This document shows positions 1 to 8,808 of a stretch of DNA of 64,000 nt, piece by piece. The position numbers and the translations under genes were made by a program. Every line of letters starts with the position of its first letter. The first letter of the stretch is position 1. The notes beneath the pieces are model-generated. The model worked only from the letters and a program-made list of their open reading frames with translations. It searched no databases and was not told where the DNA came from. Origin of the DNA: Sipunculus nudus (taxonomy: Eukaryota > Annelida > Sipuncula > Golfingiida > Sipunculidae); the NCBI GenBank assembly GCA_026874595.1, contig JAPPUL010000082.1, positions 930,001 to 994,000 of the forward strand, read 5' to 3'.

Positions 1-596
1 CCATCCTTTAATATTGCAAACGGGTTTATTTCTACCAAGGAGCAATCCTTTTCCATGAATATTTTATACAAACTATCTGCTACCCTCATCCCTTCTTTTA
101 ATTGCTCTTTATCTTTTAATATATTTGAGAGTAAACGTCGCTTATGATAACTTCTAAGCCCTATTATCGGATCTACGTTTACTTTCGTTATTGCATCCGG
201 ATCCTTTGCTGCCACCTCCTCTATATCCATACCCCCTGCCTCGCTTGCCATGAACGTTAGCTTCTTGCTCCCTCTATCCAATATCACTCCAAGGTAAAGC
301 TCCTTCTCTATTTTTACTGTCTCTACCACCAATACCTCTTTTGTTATAAGTCCCTTTATCTCCATCCCTAATATCTGCTCACCATACCTTTTTGCCTCAT
401 TCGCATCCCCTGCAAGCTTTACTCCCCCTGCTTTCCCTCGTCCCCCTACGTGTACTTGCGCCTTTACTACTACAGGTCCGCCTATAGATTTTGCTATCTC
501 GTATACTTCATCCGCACTCTTTGCAACTCCTCCATGCGGAGTTGGAATATCGTAACTTTCAAATATCTCTTTTGCTTGGTATTCGTGTATATTCAA
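1..596 (-). CDS. sucC: Succinyl-CoA synthetase (ADP-forming) beta subunit, N-terminal part; gene runs off the left edge
   Basis: This subunit works with SucD to interconvert succinyl-CoA and succinate with nucleotide phosphorylation in the TCA cycle. The visible 198 codons form the ATP-grasp domain: an N-terminal NIHEYQAKEIF motif, the VKAQVHVGGRGKAGGVK nucleotide loop and the EINPFAIL end-of-domain motif. I place the start at a TTG at 594-596, because the reading frame upstream has no ATG, and a GAGGGC element lies about five bases upstream of the TTG. The remaining half, and probably sucD, lie beyond position 1. The succinate made by the methylcitrate genes at 42-48 kb would feed this enzyme. 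The family call is firm; the start codon is less certain. Confidence 0.93.
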   Translation of the reverse strand, partial: MNIHEYQAKEIFESYDIPTPHGGVAKSADEVYEIAKSIGGPVVVKAQVHVGGRGKAGGVKLAGDANEAKRYGEQILGMEIKGLITKEVLVVETVKIEKELYLGVILDRGSKKLTFMASEAGGMDIEEVAAKDPDAITKVNVDPIIGLRSYHKRRLLSNILKDKEQLKEGMRVADSLYKIFMEKDCSLVEINPFAILKD

Positions 597-803
597 TTGC
601 TTGCCCTCGCAATTTATCCATAAATTCAAAGTCTAAATATAACTATATTAATTTTTAATCTACAAGCTTTTATTTATATTTTTTCAATTCTTTAATTCTT
701 TAATTCTATTCAGTTTATGAGGGCTTTATTTGCAGCTTTTTCTAGGTTTACATTGTTTTAGTTAGTTATTCAGATATGGAGAGCTTTATTAGTGCAATAT
801 AGC

Positions 804-2504
804 CTATTGCCAACTCTCTTTTAAGGCTACTCCGCTCCCTTTCAATTCCCCATATTCTAGCAGGTATGTTAAATATTCCATATAATTTCTACATTGCTCT
901 ATCGCCTCAACTGGGGTTTTATTTGTTAACTTCTTTCGGCCATCTAAACTATTGTCAAAACTAAGGCGCTCATCTTTTCCTTGAATGCTTTCCTTATGGC
1001 TTAATATGTTATTTGTTATCTCGCTTAACTTATAAGACGCTCCCATTACAAGTTCTCTTACCTTTTGGCTTTTGCTAATACGTTCAAGCCCAAGCTTATG
1101 TAATTTGTCGGGCGGCCCTCCTGTTGATCCAAGTTCTAACTCATTTATATACTTTACTAAAGTTGCATACTCCTTTAGACTATCATGTACACGCGCAAAC
1201 TCTATATATATATCATTTAATTCATGCTTATAGTCTATTCTTTGCCCGCTATCCCAGTCTATTGTAAATTTTATCTTATTTGACGTTAAGATAAATGAAA
1301 ACTCTTTGTCAAACTCATGTAATATAACGTATATCTTATATAATTTGTCGTTTGAATTTATATAATTTGTTAGAGACCTTGGATTTGCTTCACCTGCCTT
1401 GTCGTACGATAAACTTTCTATCCACTCCCTTCCTGCTTTTAACTCATCCGAAAGCTCAAAATCAGTATCATCGTTACCTTTAATATCTTCAAGAACTTCT
1501 GAGAGGTTTTTGTTGTCTGTCTCCATAACATCCGCAAGTTCCTCACGTTCTATTATAGTGTTATTTATTATATAATCTATTGTTTTTTCTTCTGGTATGT
1601 TTAATGTTTGGTTTAACTTATCATAAGATTCTATTTCTATATTCATATTTATTGTCTTACAATGGCAATAGTGTAGCATCAATAAATAGGTGCTGAATAT
1701 ATTATTTAGTATTGTCTTAAGCATTTCACTTAGTTTCTCTAAATCTTTATCCTTTTCCTTTTTTAGGTATAAAGCACAAGCCTTTTGTAGGATACTCTCA
1801 AGTAATACTCTATGGGGTCTGTATAGGTGTATCCTCTTATATATTATGCTTAACGTATCACCTATAATATCTTTATCCAGGTCTCCTTTATGATTTAATA
1901 ATATCTGTCTTAAATTTGCAAAATCACCTGACTTGTAAACTTTTTCTCCAAGCTTTAATAACTCGTATCCGTATTCATCATTTGAAAACCCTAATCGTAT
2001 AGACTCTTCAAGAGCAACATCCGCTGGTTGGCTAACTCGCTTACATAACATCGAAAGGTTTATTAGATTATTTTCTAGATTATTCGTCAGTTTTTTTATG
2101 AATTCCCTTTTATACCGTCGTCCTGTTAGGTTCGTGAGTCCTGATAGGTAGGTGTTTATGTTTAATGTTAATCTCTCAAAAAATGGACGTCTTTTCCCTT
2201 TTACAATTTCTACATAATCATTTATTCCCTGCTCTTTTTTAATTAGCCATTCAGCTTTATCCTCACTTCTAATAGATTCTTTTGACCTTTGTATTTTTGA
2301 TCTGTCTTTTAAAGCTTTTGCCTTTTCAAAGCTTTCCTTATCCCACTTGCTCCTCTTTAGCGGTATCCTAATATTTCCTTTTTTCGGTGTTTTTATAACC
2401 CCTCCGTGCTTTTTAAATTTTTCTAGAAGCTTCTTTTGTTCTTCTTCATTTAATTTATTTGCACCAAGCCTTTTGTGCATGTTATCAAAATCATCGTGGG
2501 ACAT
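804..2504 (-). CDS. Unidentified protein, 566 aa, helical and charged
   Basis: I do not recognise a family. The protein is Lys/Glu/Leu-rich, with no signal peptide, no membrane segment and no obvious catalytic motif. The first 100 residues are very basic and look like a short helical segment followed by a flexible linker. The remainder looks all-helical, with an acidic stretch around residues 310-350. A GTG at 2534 would add ten residues, but I prefer the ATG at 2502-2504 because an AGGAAG lies about five bases upstream of it. The gene stands alone on the minus strand, with AT-rich spacers on both sides. Its size and composition resemble long cytoplasmic proteins of spirochaetes, but that is an impression, not a homology call. 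Confidence 0.6.
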   Translation of the reverse strand: MSHDDFDNMHKRLGANKLNEEEQKKLLEKFKKHGGVIKTPKKGNIRIPLKRSKWDKESFEKAKALKDRSKIQRSKESIRSEDKAEWLIKKEQGINDYVEIVKGKRRPFFERLTLNINTYLSGLTNLTGRRYKREFIKKLTNNLENNLINLSMLCKRVSQPADVALEESIRLGFSNDEYGYELLKLGEKVYKSGDFANLRQILLNHKGDLDKDIIGDTLSIIYKRIHLYRPHRVLLESILQKACALYLKKEKDKDLEKLSEMLKTILNNIFSTYLLMLHYCHCKTINMNIEIESYDKLNQTLNIPEEKTIDYIINNTIIEREELADVMETDNKNLSEVLEDIKGNDDTDFELSDELKAGREWIESLSYDKAGEANPRSLTNYINSNDKLYKIYVILHEFDKEFSFILTSNKIKFTIDWDSGQRIDYKHELNDIYIEFARVHDSLKEYATLVKYINELELGSTGGPPDKLHKLGLERISKSQKVRELVMGASYKLSEITNNILSHKESIQGKDERLSFDNSLDGRKKLTNKTPVEAIEQCRNYMEYLTYLLEYGELKGSGVALKESWQ

Positions 2505-2534
2505 ACAGCTTCCTAATACACTTGATTTTTTCAC

Positions 2535-2891
2535 CCTATCTTATTTAGTTTATTAAAGTAGTTTTTTAAAATAAAGCTACTTTATTTTAGCTTATAAGGT
2601 TATGTTTTTTTTATTTTATTTTAGTTTTTAGGAACTAAGCCTAAGTAACATTATAAATATTAAATACTATATTTAGTGTGGATATAAGTTTAGCTTTTTA
2701 GTTCAAAAAGTCAATTTATCATGTCGATTTAACCCTTATTAGCTTTATATATTATTTCTTTGAGCCGACCTTTCTCTTGTTGGATTCTTAAGTATGATAG
2801 TTTAAACACTGTTTTATAGTTTGTTTTTAATCTCATATTTTGTTTTTTGAATACTTAATTTAAGGCGTTTTTTTGTAAAGGTTTATAATTT
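2535..2891. other. Intergenic spacer between divergent genes
   Basis: These 357 bases are very AT-rich, with long T and A runs, and I see no open reading frame worth reporting. They separate the minus-strand unknown gene from the plus-strand M23 peptidase, so both promoters should lie here. An inverted pair AAAGTAG/CTACTTT with a 15-base spacer sits at about 2554-2583. Its role is unclear. Confidence 0.5.
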
Positions 2892-4082
2892 ATGGTTTTA
2901 AATAAAAAAGTTATTTTCATAATCGTTTTAGCATCTGTTATCCTTTCTTTTGTACTAAGCCTTATTAGTCCTTTGGGCTCAAGTCCAAAGAATGAAAATA
3001 TTAAACAGGAGCAAAGTGTATTTAGTAGTAACGCCTTAGCTACAAGTAACACCTTAGCTACAAAGGATAATTCAACTATTTTTAATGACAATTCTAATGA
3101 TACTAAACAAAATAGCAACTTGAATAAGAAGCACGGTAATAATAAGAGTCCGTCTGAAGCTTATATTAAAGATTTGTCAACTAAATTATCTAAGTCTAAA
3201 GACAAGAAAAATAGTAATTATGTAAATTTCCTTTATGCCTTTTTGAACCTTGATTTTAATGACAGCGATGAGGATACTTTCTTACTTGACCAAAACTCCT
3301 TAATCGTTGAGTATGATGGCTACTACAACAATATGGAGTTCCAAACTTATACTATAAAAAAAGGTGATAACTTAATTTCTATTGCCAAAAAGTTTAATAG
3401 CAATATTGATACTTTAATCTCATTTAACAAGATTCAGGGAATGCGTTATCTATCTATTGGTGCTATACTTGTTATCCCAAGTATTAAAGGTATTTTGCAT
3501 ACTGTTAAAAAAGGAGATAGCCTTGATAAGATATCTAAAAAGTACGATGTTCGCCTTAGTGATATTATTTATATAAATGCCCTTAACAAATTATCAATTA
3601 CTATGGGAGAGCGTCTTTTTATACCTGGTGCTAAATTGCCTGCTGAGAGTCATCTTAGACTACTCAAAGATATATTTGCAAGGCCTGTTAGTGGAGTAAT
3701 CTCATCGACTTATGGAGTACGTTTACATCCAGTTTATAAAAAGTATAAACTTCATACAGGACTTGATATTAAGGCTCGTCGTGGCTCTCCTGTACGTGCT
3801 GCTCGAGCTGGTAAAGTTATATTTGCTGGATGGAAGGGTGCTTATGGTAAGCTAGTTATTCTCTCGCATGGGAAGGGGGTTACAACTTATTATGGACATC
3901 TTTCTAGAATTCTAACGAGAAGAGGTAGAAGAGTTAGCGCCAAACAAATAATTGGCAAGGTAGGCAGCACCGGTGTTTCTACTGGTCCGCATTTGCACTT
4001 TGAGATTAGAAAAAACAATAAACCTCAACGTGTTTTACGTAAGTTTCGCGGATTACATGGTCGGGTTGGCGGGTACTGGTAA
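2892..4082 (+). CDS. LysM-domain M23 (LytM/NlpD-type) peptidoglycan endopeptidase, membrane-anchored
   Basis: This is a periplasmic murein hydrolase or hydrolase activator. Residues 5-27 form one uncleaved-looking membrane anchor, followed by an Asn/Ser-rich linker to about residue 110. Two LysM peptidoglycan-binding domains lie at about 151-196 and 202-246. The M23 domain covers about 265-375. Its zinc-site residues are visible as H288 and D292 in HTGLDI and as H367/H369 in HLHFE, so the domain looks catalytically intact, unlike the degenerate EnvC/NlpD activators. The C-terminal 15 codons lie inside the first copy of an 86-bp tandem repeat, so the tail may have changed during repeat expansion. 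The gene converges on the DUF445 gene. Confidence 0.9.
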   Translation: MVLNKKVIFIIVLASVILSFVLSLISPLGSSPKNENIKQEQSVFSSNALATSNTLATKDNSTIFNDNSNDTKQNSNLNKKHGNNKSPSEAYIKDLSTKLSKSKDKKNSNYVNFLYAFLNLDFNDSDEDTFLLDQNSLIVEYDGYYNNMEFQTYTIKKGDNLISIAKKFNSNIDTLISFNKIQGMRYLSIGAILVIPSIKGILHTVKKGDSLDKISKKYDVRLSDIIYINALNKLSITMGERLFIPGAKLPAESHLRLLKDIFARPVSGVISSTYGVRLHPVYKKYKLHTGLDIKARRGSPVRAARAGKVIFAGWKGAYGKLVILSHGKGVTTYYGHLSRILTRRGRRVSAKQIIGKVGSTGVSTGPHLHFEIRKNNKPQRVLRKFRGLHGRVGGYW

Positions 4083-4382
4083 GTATAACTCGTATTTAAT
4101 TAGTTTAGCTAGCCGTACATCTTTGTAAGTTTCGCGGATTGCATGGCAGGGTTGGCGGGTACTGGTAAGTATAACTCGTATTTAATTAGTTTAGCTAGCC
4201 GTACATCTTTGTAAGTTTCGTGGTTTACATGGTCGGGTTGGCGGGTACTGGTAAGTATAACTCGTATTTAATTAGTTTAGCTAGCCGTACATCTTTGTAA
4301 GTTTCGTGGTTTGCATGGTCGGGTTGGCGGGTACTGGTAAGTATAACTCGTATTTAATTAGTTTAGCTAGCCGTACATCTTT
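4039..4382. repeat. Four tandem copies of an 86-bp unit at a convergent gene junction
   Basis: The unit begins with GTAAGTTTCGCGGATT and recurs at 4039, 4125, 4211 and 4297, always 86 bp apart, with only a few substitutions. Each unit holds the last 15 codons and stop of the M23 peptidase gene, the whole intergenic spacer, and the last few codons plus stop of the converging DUF445 gene (CTAGCCGTACATCTTT on the plus strand). Only the outermost ends belong to the intact genes. The period is not a multiple of three. Confidence 0.95.
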
Positions 4383-5935
4383 CTTAATATCATATAAATA
4401 ACTTGTAAAGCTCCTATAGTTGCGCCAAGCAGTGCTCCGAATATGTTTATCCACCTAAGATGTCGTTTTACTATCATAAGCATTATGTCCTCAACGCGCT
4501 GAAGTGGAAAGGCATTTATTTTATCTTTTATTAAACTCTTTATATTAAGCTGTAAAAGCATACCCTCTAGGTTTTGTTCTGTTAGCTCTATTAGCTTATT
4601 GGCAAGTGTTTTAGATATTTTGTTATTTGCAGCATAGTCAATATTAAAAATGTCTTTAAGCGGTCCTATCTCTTTATGATATATAAAGTTATCTATAGCT
4701 TCGTTTGCTTTCAAAGTTGTCATATTAAAAGTGTGCTCCTCTCTTAATGCATTTATTATAGTATTTGTAAGCTTTTCTTTAAAAAGCTCTTTGGTATTTG
4801 CTCCTAGTATATCATTTATTTTGTTTTCTTTAATGCTTTTAAGCGACGATTTTATAAAGCCGGAAAGTCCCTTTAAAACACTCTCGTTTTTCATGTAATT
4901 TAGAATATGGGCTGTTACGTCATTTAAAACGCTTTCTTTATCAAAGCCTATCTCATTTATTTTCGTTTTTAGTATCTCATTAATCTGCTCATCTATTTTG
5001 GATGCAATCTCAGCTTGTTTTTGCTCTTCCCGCAAGCTGTCAAATCCTTTATATATAAACTCTCTAACAAGCGGGTGTAAGCTTTCGTCTATAAAGTCCT
5101 CAATAAGGAGTACAGAAGAGAAAAACTGTATAAAGACGCTTGAATTTTGAACGTAGTCCAAAATCATCTCTCGTAAGATGTTAAATAGCTGAATATCTAA
5201 CTTTAGTTCAAAAACTGTTTGTTGTGCTTTGTTTATAATGTTTGGTAAGTTTTGAATTATCTTAGCCTTTAATACATTAACTAGAGGGGCAGGGATTACG
5301 GTATTTAATTCTTTGTTGCTATTTGCAATATCTTTTATTTTATCTTTAATAAAGGTATTAGCATTTTGGGAGTCTAATTCCTTAATGATTAAAGGGTTTA
5401 AAACGTCGTCTATAAAATAGTTTATGTTATGATCAGATATAATATCGCTTAGTTTTTTGTTTGAAATAGTTTCGACTATATTAGAAAGGAGTAAGCTTAT
5501 AATGGCATCAAATCTTTGACTATGTAAAAATGCCTTATATTTTTGTTTAAGAATATGTTTAATGTTGGAAAGAGCTTTGTTGAAAGTAGGTTCTAAGTTT
5601 TTAGGGATTAAGCTTATAATGGTTTTGATATTATAGTTTAGCAGGGATTTTATTTTACTTTGTATAATAGAGGTCAATGTATCTAAGAATTTAGGAGAAG
5701 CTATTTTATCTTTAATAGTTTTAGGGGTAAGAAGCTTGTTACTGACTAAAGCAGCAATACTTAAAGCAAATTCGTTTCTGTGTTTAGGTATTATACCCGG
5801 GGTTAAAGGTATTTTAAATCTTGCAATGTATTTAGGGTTATTAGGTTTAAAAAGCATTTTGATTGCAATATAGTTTGTTAAATACCCTATTAAAGCGCCG
5901 ACTAAAGGTGGTATTACAAATTCTAAGATATTCAT
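4367..5935 (-). CDS. DUF445 family membrane protein (YheB-like), 522 aa
   Basis: The N-terminus (residues 1-30) has the family's membrane segment and GALIGYLTNYIAIKMLFKP motif, followed by the conserved PLTPGIIPKHR. A long helical cytoplasmic or periplasmic middle runs to about residue 480. A second membrane segment lies near the C-terminus, about 490-515 (IFGALLGATIGALQVIYMIL). This terminal-anchor layout matches known DUF445 proteins, whose biochemical role is not established. The stop codon lies in the last copy of the 86-bp repeat shared with the M23 gene. A four-copy 13-bp repeat lies 26 bp upstream of the start. Confidence 0.85.
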   Translation of the reverse strand: MNILEFVIPPLVGALIGYLTNYIAIKMLFKPNNPKYIARFKIPLTPGIIPKHRNEFALSIAALVSNKLLTPKTIKDKIASPKFLDTLTSIIQSKIKSLLNYNIKTIISLIPKNLEPTFNKALSNIKHILKQKYKAFLHSQRFDAIISLLLSNIVETISNKKLSDIISDHNINYFIDDVLNPLIIKELDSQNANTFIKDKIKDIANSNKELNTVIPAPLVNVLKAKIIQNLPNIINKAQQTVFELKLDIQLFNILREMILDYVQNSSVFIQFFSSVLLIEDFIDESLHPLVREFIYKGFDSLREEQKQAEIASKIDEQINEILKTKINEIGFDKESVLNDVTAHILNYMKNESVLKGLSGFIKSSLKSIKENKINDILGANTKELFKEKLTNTIINALREEHTFNMTTLKANEAIDNFIYHKEIGPLKDIFNIDYAANNKISKTLANKLIELTEQNLEGMLLQLNIKSLIKDKINAFPLQRVEDIMLMIVKRHLRWINIFGALLGATIGALQVIYMILRKMYG

Positions 5936-5960
5936 ATAAGTTTCTTTCCTCTTCCTTTTA

Positions 5961-6012
5961 TCTAATCTTTTTGTCTAATCTTTTTGTCTAATCTTTTTGT
6001 CTAATCTTTTTG
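5961..6012. repeat. Four perfect tandem copies of a 13-bp unit
   Basis: TCTAATCTTTTTG is repeated four times without mismatch, directly upstream of the DUF445 gene (minus strand) in the spacer shared with rplU. It could alter the promoter or leader of the DUF445 gene if its copy number changes. Confidence 0.95.
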
Positions 6013-6175
6013 TTGTTAAAATATGTGTTTTATAAAGGGATTTAATAATTTATTAGGATAATAGAATAATTTATAATAAAGGCTTTGAAAATAAGAAAGA
6101 TAATATTATATTTAGCTTTCAAAATTGCAGGGTTTAATTTAGTATATAATATTAATGATATAGGGTTTAGATAAG

Positions 6176-6514
6176 ATGTACGCGATAGTAGAGCTTCAAG
6201 GTAAACAGTTTAAAATTAAAGAGGGCACGAAAATAGCTATACCATATCTTGGGGACGAGACGAAAGAAGGGGATGAGTGTGTTATAGACAAGGTATTATT
6301 TTGTGGAGGTGAGGCTGGCAAGAAAGCTCTAGTTGGGACTCCTTACATTTTGGGAGTTGAGATTAGCGCTAAGGTTACGAGTCCACTTTTGAAAGATAAA
6401 AAAGTAATAGTATATAAATTCAAACGAAGAAAGGATTACCATAAAAAGCAAGGGCATAGGCAAAAGTACACAGAGATTGAGATATCACAAATAGCTTTAA
6501 AAGAGGCGAGTTAG
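6176..6514 (+). CDS. rplU: 50S ribosomal protein L21
   Basis: This is a large-subunit ribosomal protein that binds 23S rRNA. It begins MYAIVELQGKQFKIKEG and contains the family core VYKFKRRKDYHKKQGHRQKYTEI. At 112 residues it is slightly longer than the usual ~103. It lies 84 bp upstream of rpmA, the standard bacterial pairing. A TATAAT at 6145-6150 is a plausible -10 element for the pair, but no well-spaced -35 is visible. Part of its stop region is tandemly duplicated (13-bp unit at 6511-6532). Confidence 0.97.
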   Translation: MYAIVELQGKQFKIKEGTKIAIPYLGDETKEGDECVIDKVLFCGGEAGKKALVGTPYILGVEISAKVTSPLLKDKKVIVYKFKRRKDYHKKQGHRQKYTEIEISQIALKEAS

Positions 6515-6598
6515 CTTTAAAAGTTAGCTTTTGCTGTGTTTGTTAGTGTTTGTTATAGAAGAAAGTTAAAGAAGTTAATATAAGCAGGAGAGATAATA

Positions 6599-6862
6599 AT
6601 GGCACATAAGAAGGGAGGAGGGAGTTCACGTAATGGTAGAGATAGTCATTCACAAAGGCTTGGAGTAAAACGTTTTGCAGGGGAGCTTGTATCTGGGGGG
6701 AGTATATTAGTTAGACAACGGGGGACTCGTTTTTCAGCTGGTGTTAATGTTGGTCGAGGACGGGATGATACTTTATATGCTAAGGTTTCAGGGAAGGTGT
6801 CGTTTGAAAAATACAAGAGTTATAAGAAAACAAGGCGTCGAATAACCGTAACGCCGGTTTAG
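6599..6862 (+). CDS. rpmA: 50S ribosomal protein L27
   Basis: L27 reaches the peptidyl-transferase centre of the ribosome. The N-terminus [20 protein letters not shown] and the following KRFAGE and [10 protein letters not shown] segments are diagnostic, and 87 residues is a normal length. The start MAHKKG has no cleavable N-terminal extension of the Firmicutes type. A purine-rich GGAGAG lies about six bases upstream of the ATG. The obg GTPase gene that often follows is absent; the next gene, nth, points the other way. Confidence 0.97.
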   Translation: MAHKKGGGSSRNGRDSHSQRLGVKRFAGELVSGGSILVRQRGTRFSAGVNVGRGRDDTLYAKVSGKVSFEKYKSYKKTRRRITVTPV

Positions 6863-6930
6863 AAAACCTACCCTAATTTATCATATATAAAAAGCTTTTA
6901 TCATATATAAAAACCGAAGCTTTAACACAC

Positions 6931-7581
6931 TTAGGTAACGTCTACCTTTTGGCACAAATCTTGTATTTTACATAAGCTACAAAGAGGCTTTATAGGTTTG
7001 CAATGATTTTGCCCGTATGCAACAAGTAAAGTGTTAATATCTATCCAATATTCCTTTGGTAGCTTATTCCTAAGGCGCATCTCAGTTTCTAACGGATCTT
7101 TAGTTTTAACATAACCGAGCCTATTCATAATTCTGTGAACGTGTACGTCTACACAAATTCCTGGTTTACCATAACCAAGAGTTAAAACGAGATTGGCGGT
7201 TTTGCGACCAACTCCGGGCAATGCTAATAATTGTTCAAGCTCAGATGGTACGACCCCGGAATATTTATGCTTTAATATATTACATACCGCTTTAATATTT
7301 TTAGCTTTGACGCGATAAAAGCCAACGGGATAAATTACTTTCTCAATCTCTTTTTCACTTAACTTAAGCATACTGTTAACATCATTTGCGATTTTAAATA
7401 GTCGTTTTGAGGCTTCATGAGTTGTTATGTCTTTAGTACGCAGGCTTAGGATTGTTGATATTAGAATATGAAAGGGTTTAATACTCTTGTTCTTTGCATA
7501 TTCTGTTACTATTGGGGTTTTGAACTTTTTAATCTCTTCTTTAAGGATTGTGACTATTTTGTGTATGTCCTGATCGCTCAT
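6931..7581 (-). CDS. nth: Endonuclease III (DNA glycosylase/AP lyase)
   Basis: Nth starts base-excision repair of oxidised pyrimidines by glycosylase and beta-lyase action. The helix-hairpin-helix LPGVGRKTANLVL at about residues 124-136 contains the catalytic Lys, and the catalytic Asp lies in VDVHVHRIMNRLG. The C-terminal C-X6-C-X2-C-X5-C cluster motif (CKPIKPLCSLCKIQDLC) binds [4Fe-4S]. At 216 residues it is full length. The start codon directly abuts the carD stop, so the two genes are almost certainly co-transcribed and translationally coupled. Confidence 0.97.
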   Translation of the reverse strand: MSDQDIHKIVTILKEEIKKFKTPIVTEYAKNKSIKPFHILISTILSLRTKDITTHEASKRLFKIANDVNSMLKLSEKEIEKVIYPVGFYRVKAKNIKAVCNILKHKYSGVVPSELEQLLALPGVGRKTANLVLTLGYGKPGICVDVHVHRIMNRLGYVKTKDPLETEMRLRNKLPKEYWIDINTLLVAYGQNHCKPIKPLCSLCKIQDLCQKVDVT

Positions 7582-8142
7582 TTAAGTTGTGGCTTTGGTA
7601 CTATTTTGTGAGTTACTCTTAAGCCTTTGAGCTACTCTTGAACTTAGTTTTTGATTTTCATTCTCCATTGCAAGAAGTTTTAAAATCTCTTTGCCTACAG
7701 TGTCTTTGTCTAGATTGTCAGTATAGCTAAGTTCGTCTGTAAGAAGCTGAAACGCGCTGTCATAAATCTTCTTTTCGCCTCGACTAAGCTCTTTTATGTT
7801 ATTTCGATTATAAAGGTCCCTAACAACTTCGGCCAAAACCTTTATAGACCCTTCTCTTACTTTATGCTGATTATTAGTATAACGTGTCTTCCAATCAAGC
7901 TTTATACCCTCCGGAGGGCTTTGTAAAATATCTTTAATCTTGTAAAATGATTCATTGGGCAGTAGTTTTCTAAGCCTTGCTTTTTCCGATTGGCTTACTG
8001 GGATCATTACGGTCATAAGGCTTTCATTTAACTTTATAAAGTAGTAAGGTTGCTTTTTATTTAGCACCTCTTTCTCTTCAACTTTTACTATTGTACCAAC
8101 TCCATGCATAGGATATACTACAATATCACCTTCCTTAAACAT
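7582..8142 (-). CDS. carD: CarD-family transcriptional regulator
   Basis: CarD binds the RNA polymerase beta lobe and stabilises open promoter complexes. The N-terminal Tudor-like RNAP-interaction domain is clear (FKEGDIVVYPMHGVGTIVKV, then PVSQSEKARLRKL), followed by a helical DNA-binding C-terminal domain. I take the ATG at 8140-8142 as the start, since AGGGGAG precedes it by five bases. An upstream in-frame ATG at 8160 would add only six residues and would make that ribosome-binding site part of the coding sequence. The protein is 186 residues, and nth follows immediately. Confidence 0.93.
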   Translation of the reverse strand: MFKEGDIVVYPMHGVGTIVKVEEKEVLNKKQPYYFIKLNESLMTVMIPVSQSEKARLRKLLPNESFYKIKDILQSPPEGIKLDWKTRYTNNQHKVREGSIKVLAEVVRDLYNRNNIKELSRGEKKIYDSAFQLLTDELSYTDNLDKDTVGKEILKLLAMENENQKLSSRVAQRLKSNSQNSTKATT

Positions 8143-8214
8143 CTTAACTCCCCTATACAATTTACTTTACTATTTATATTCTACTTATATTCTACAACAC
8201 CTAATTTATCGACT

Positions 8215-8808
8215 TGCAACTATTTTAGTAAAGTAAAAAACCCTAAGTCCTATATGCTTACATCCAGCTATATAATAGCTTATATTGCTATATAACTACT
8301 ATAAAGAAAGTTCTATTTTCTTATATTATTTTAACGCTATTGCTTTATAAAATGCTTATGTATGCTTTGTAGTGCTTTATTAGCATCCTCATCTTTTATC
8401 ACGCATGCCTTACAAGTATTTTAGTAAAGTAAAAAACCCTAAGTCCTATATGCTTACATCCCCGCATAAAATGGCTTATATATGCTATATATTATAAAAG
8501 GAGTTTTATATCTTAATCTTATTATTAAGACTGTTATTTTAACTCTATAAAATGCTTATGTATGCTTTGTAGTGCTTTATTAGCATCCTCATCTTTTATC
8601 ACGCATGCCTTACAACTATTTTAGTAAATTAAAAAACCCTAAGTCCTATATGCTTACATCCAGCTATATAATAGCTTATATTGCTATATAACTACTATAA
8701 AGAAAGTTCTATTTTCTTAATATTATTTAGACGCTATTACTTAAGCTTTATAAAATGCTTATGTATGCTTTGTACTGCTTTATTAGCATCCTCATCTTTT
8801 ATCACGCA
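8215..8808. repeat. Three tandem ~200-bp units carrying the 3' end of lysC
   Basis: A unit of about 196-200 bp recurs three times between carD and lysC. Each copy contains the core TAAGTCCTATATGCTTACAT (near 8244, 8440 and 8640) and a copy of the last ~20 codons of lysC (near 8349, 8549 and 8751). Only the rightmost copy is the true gene end. Copies 1 and 3 are almost identical in their central 50 bases, while copy 2 differs there. This accounts for nearly the whole 594-bp spacer, which otherwise holds the carD promoter region. Confidence 0.93.

Noticed and set aside
4039-4382. CRISPR array
   Set aside because: The repeats are directly adjacent 86-bp copies of gene-end sequence without unique spacers, and there are no cas genes.
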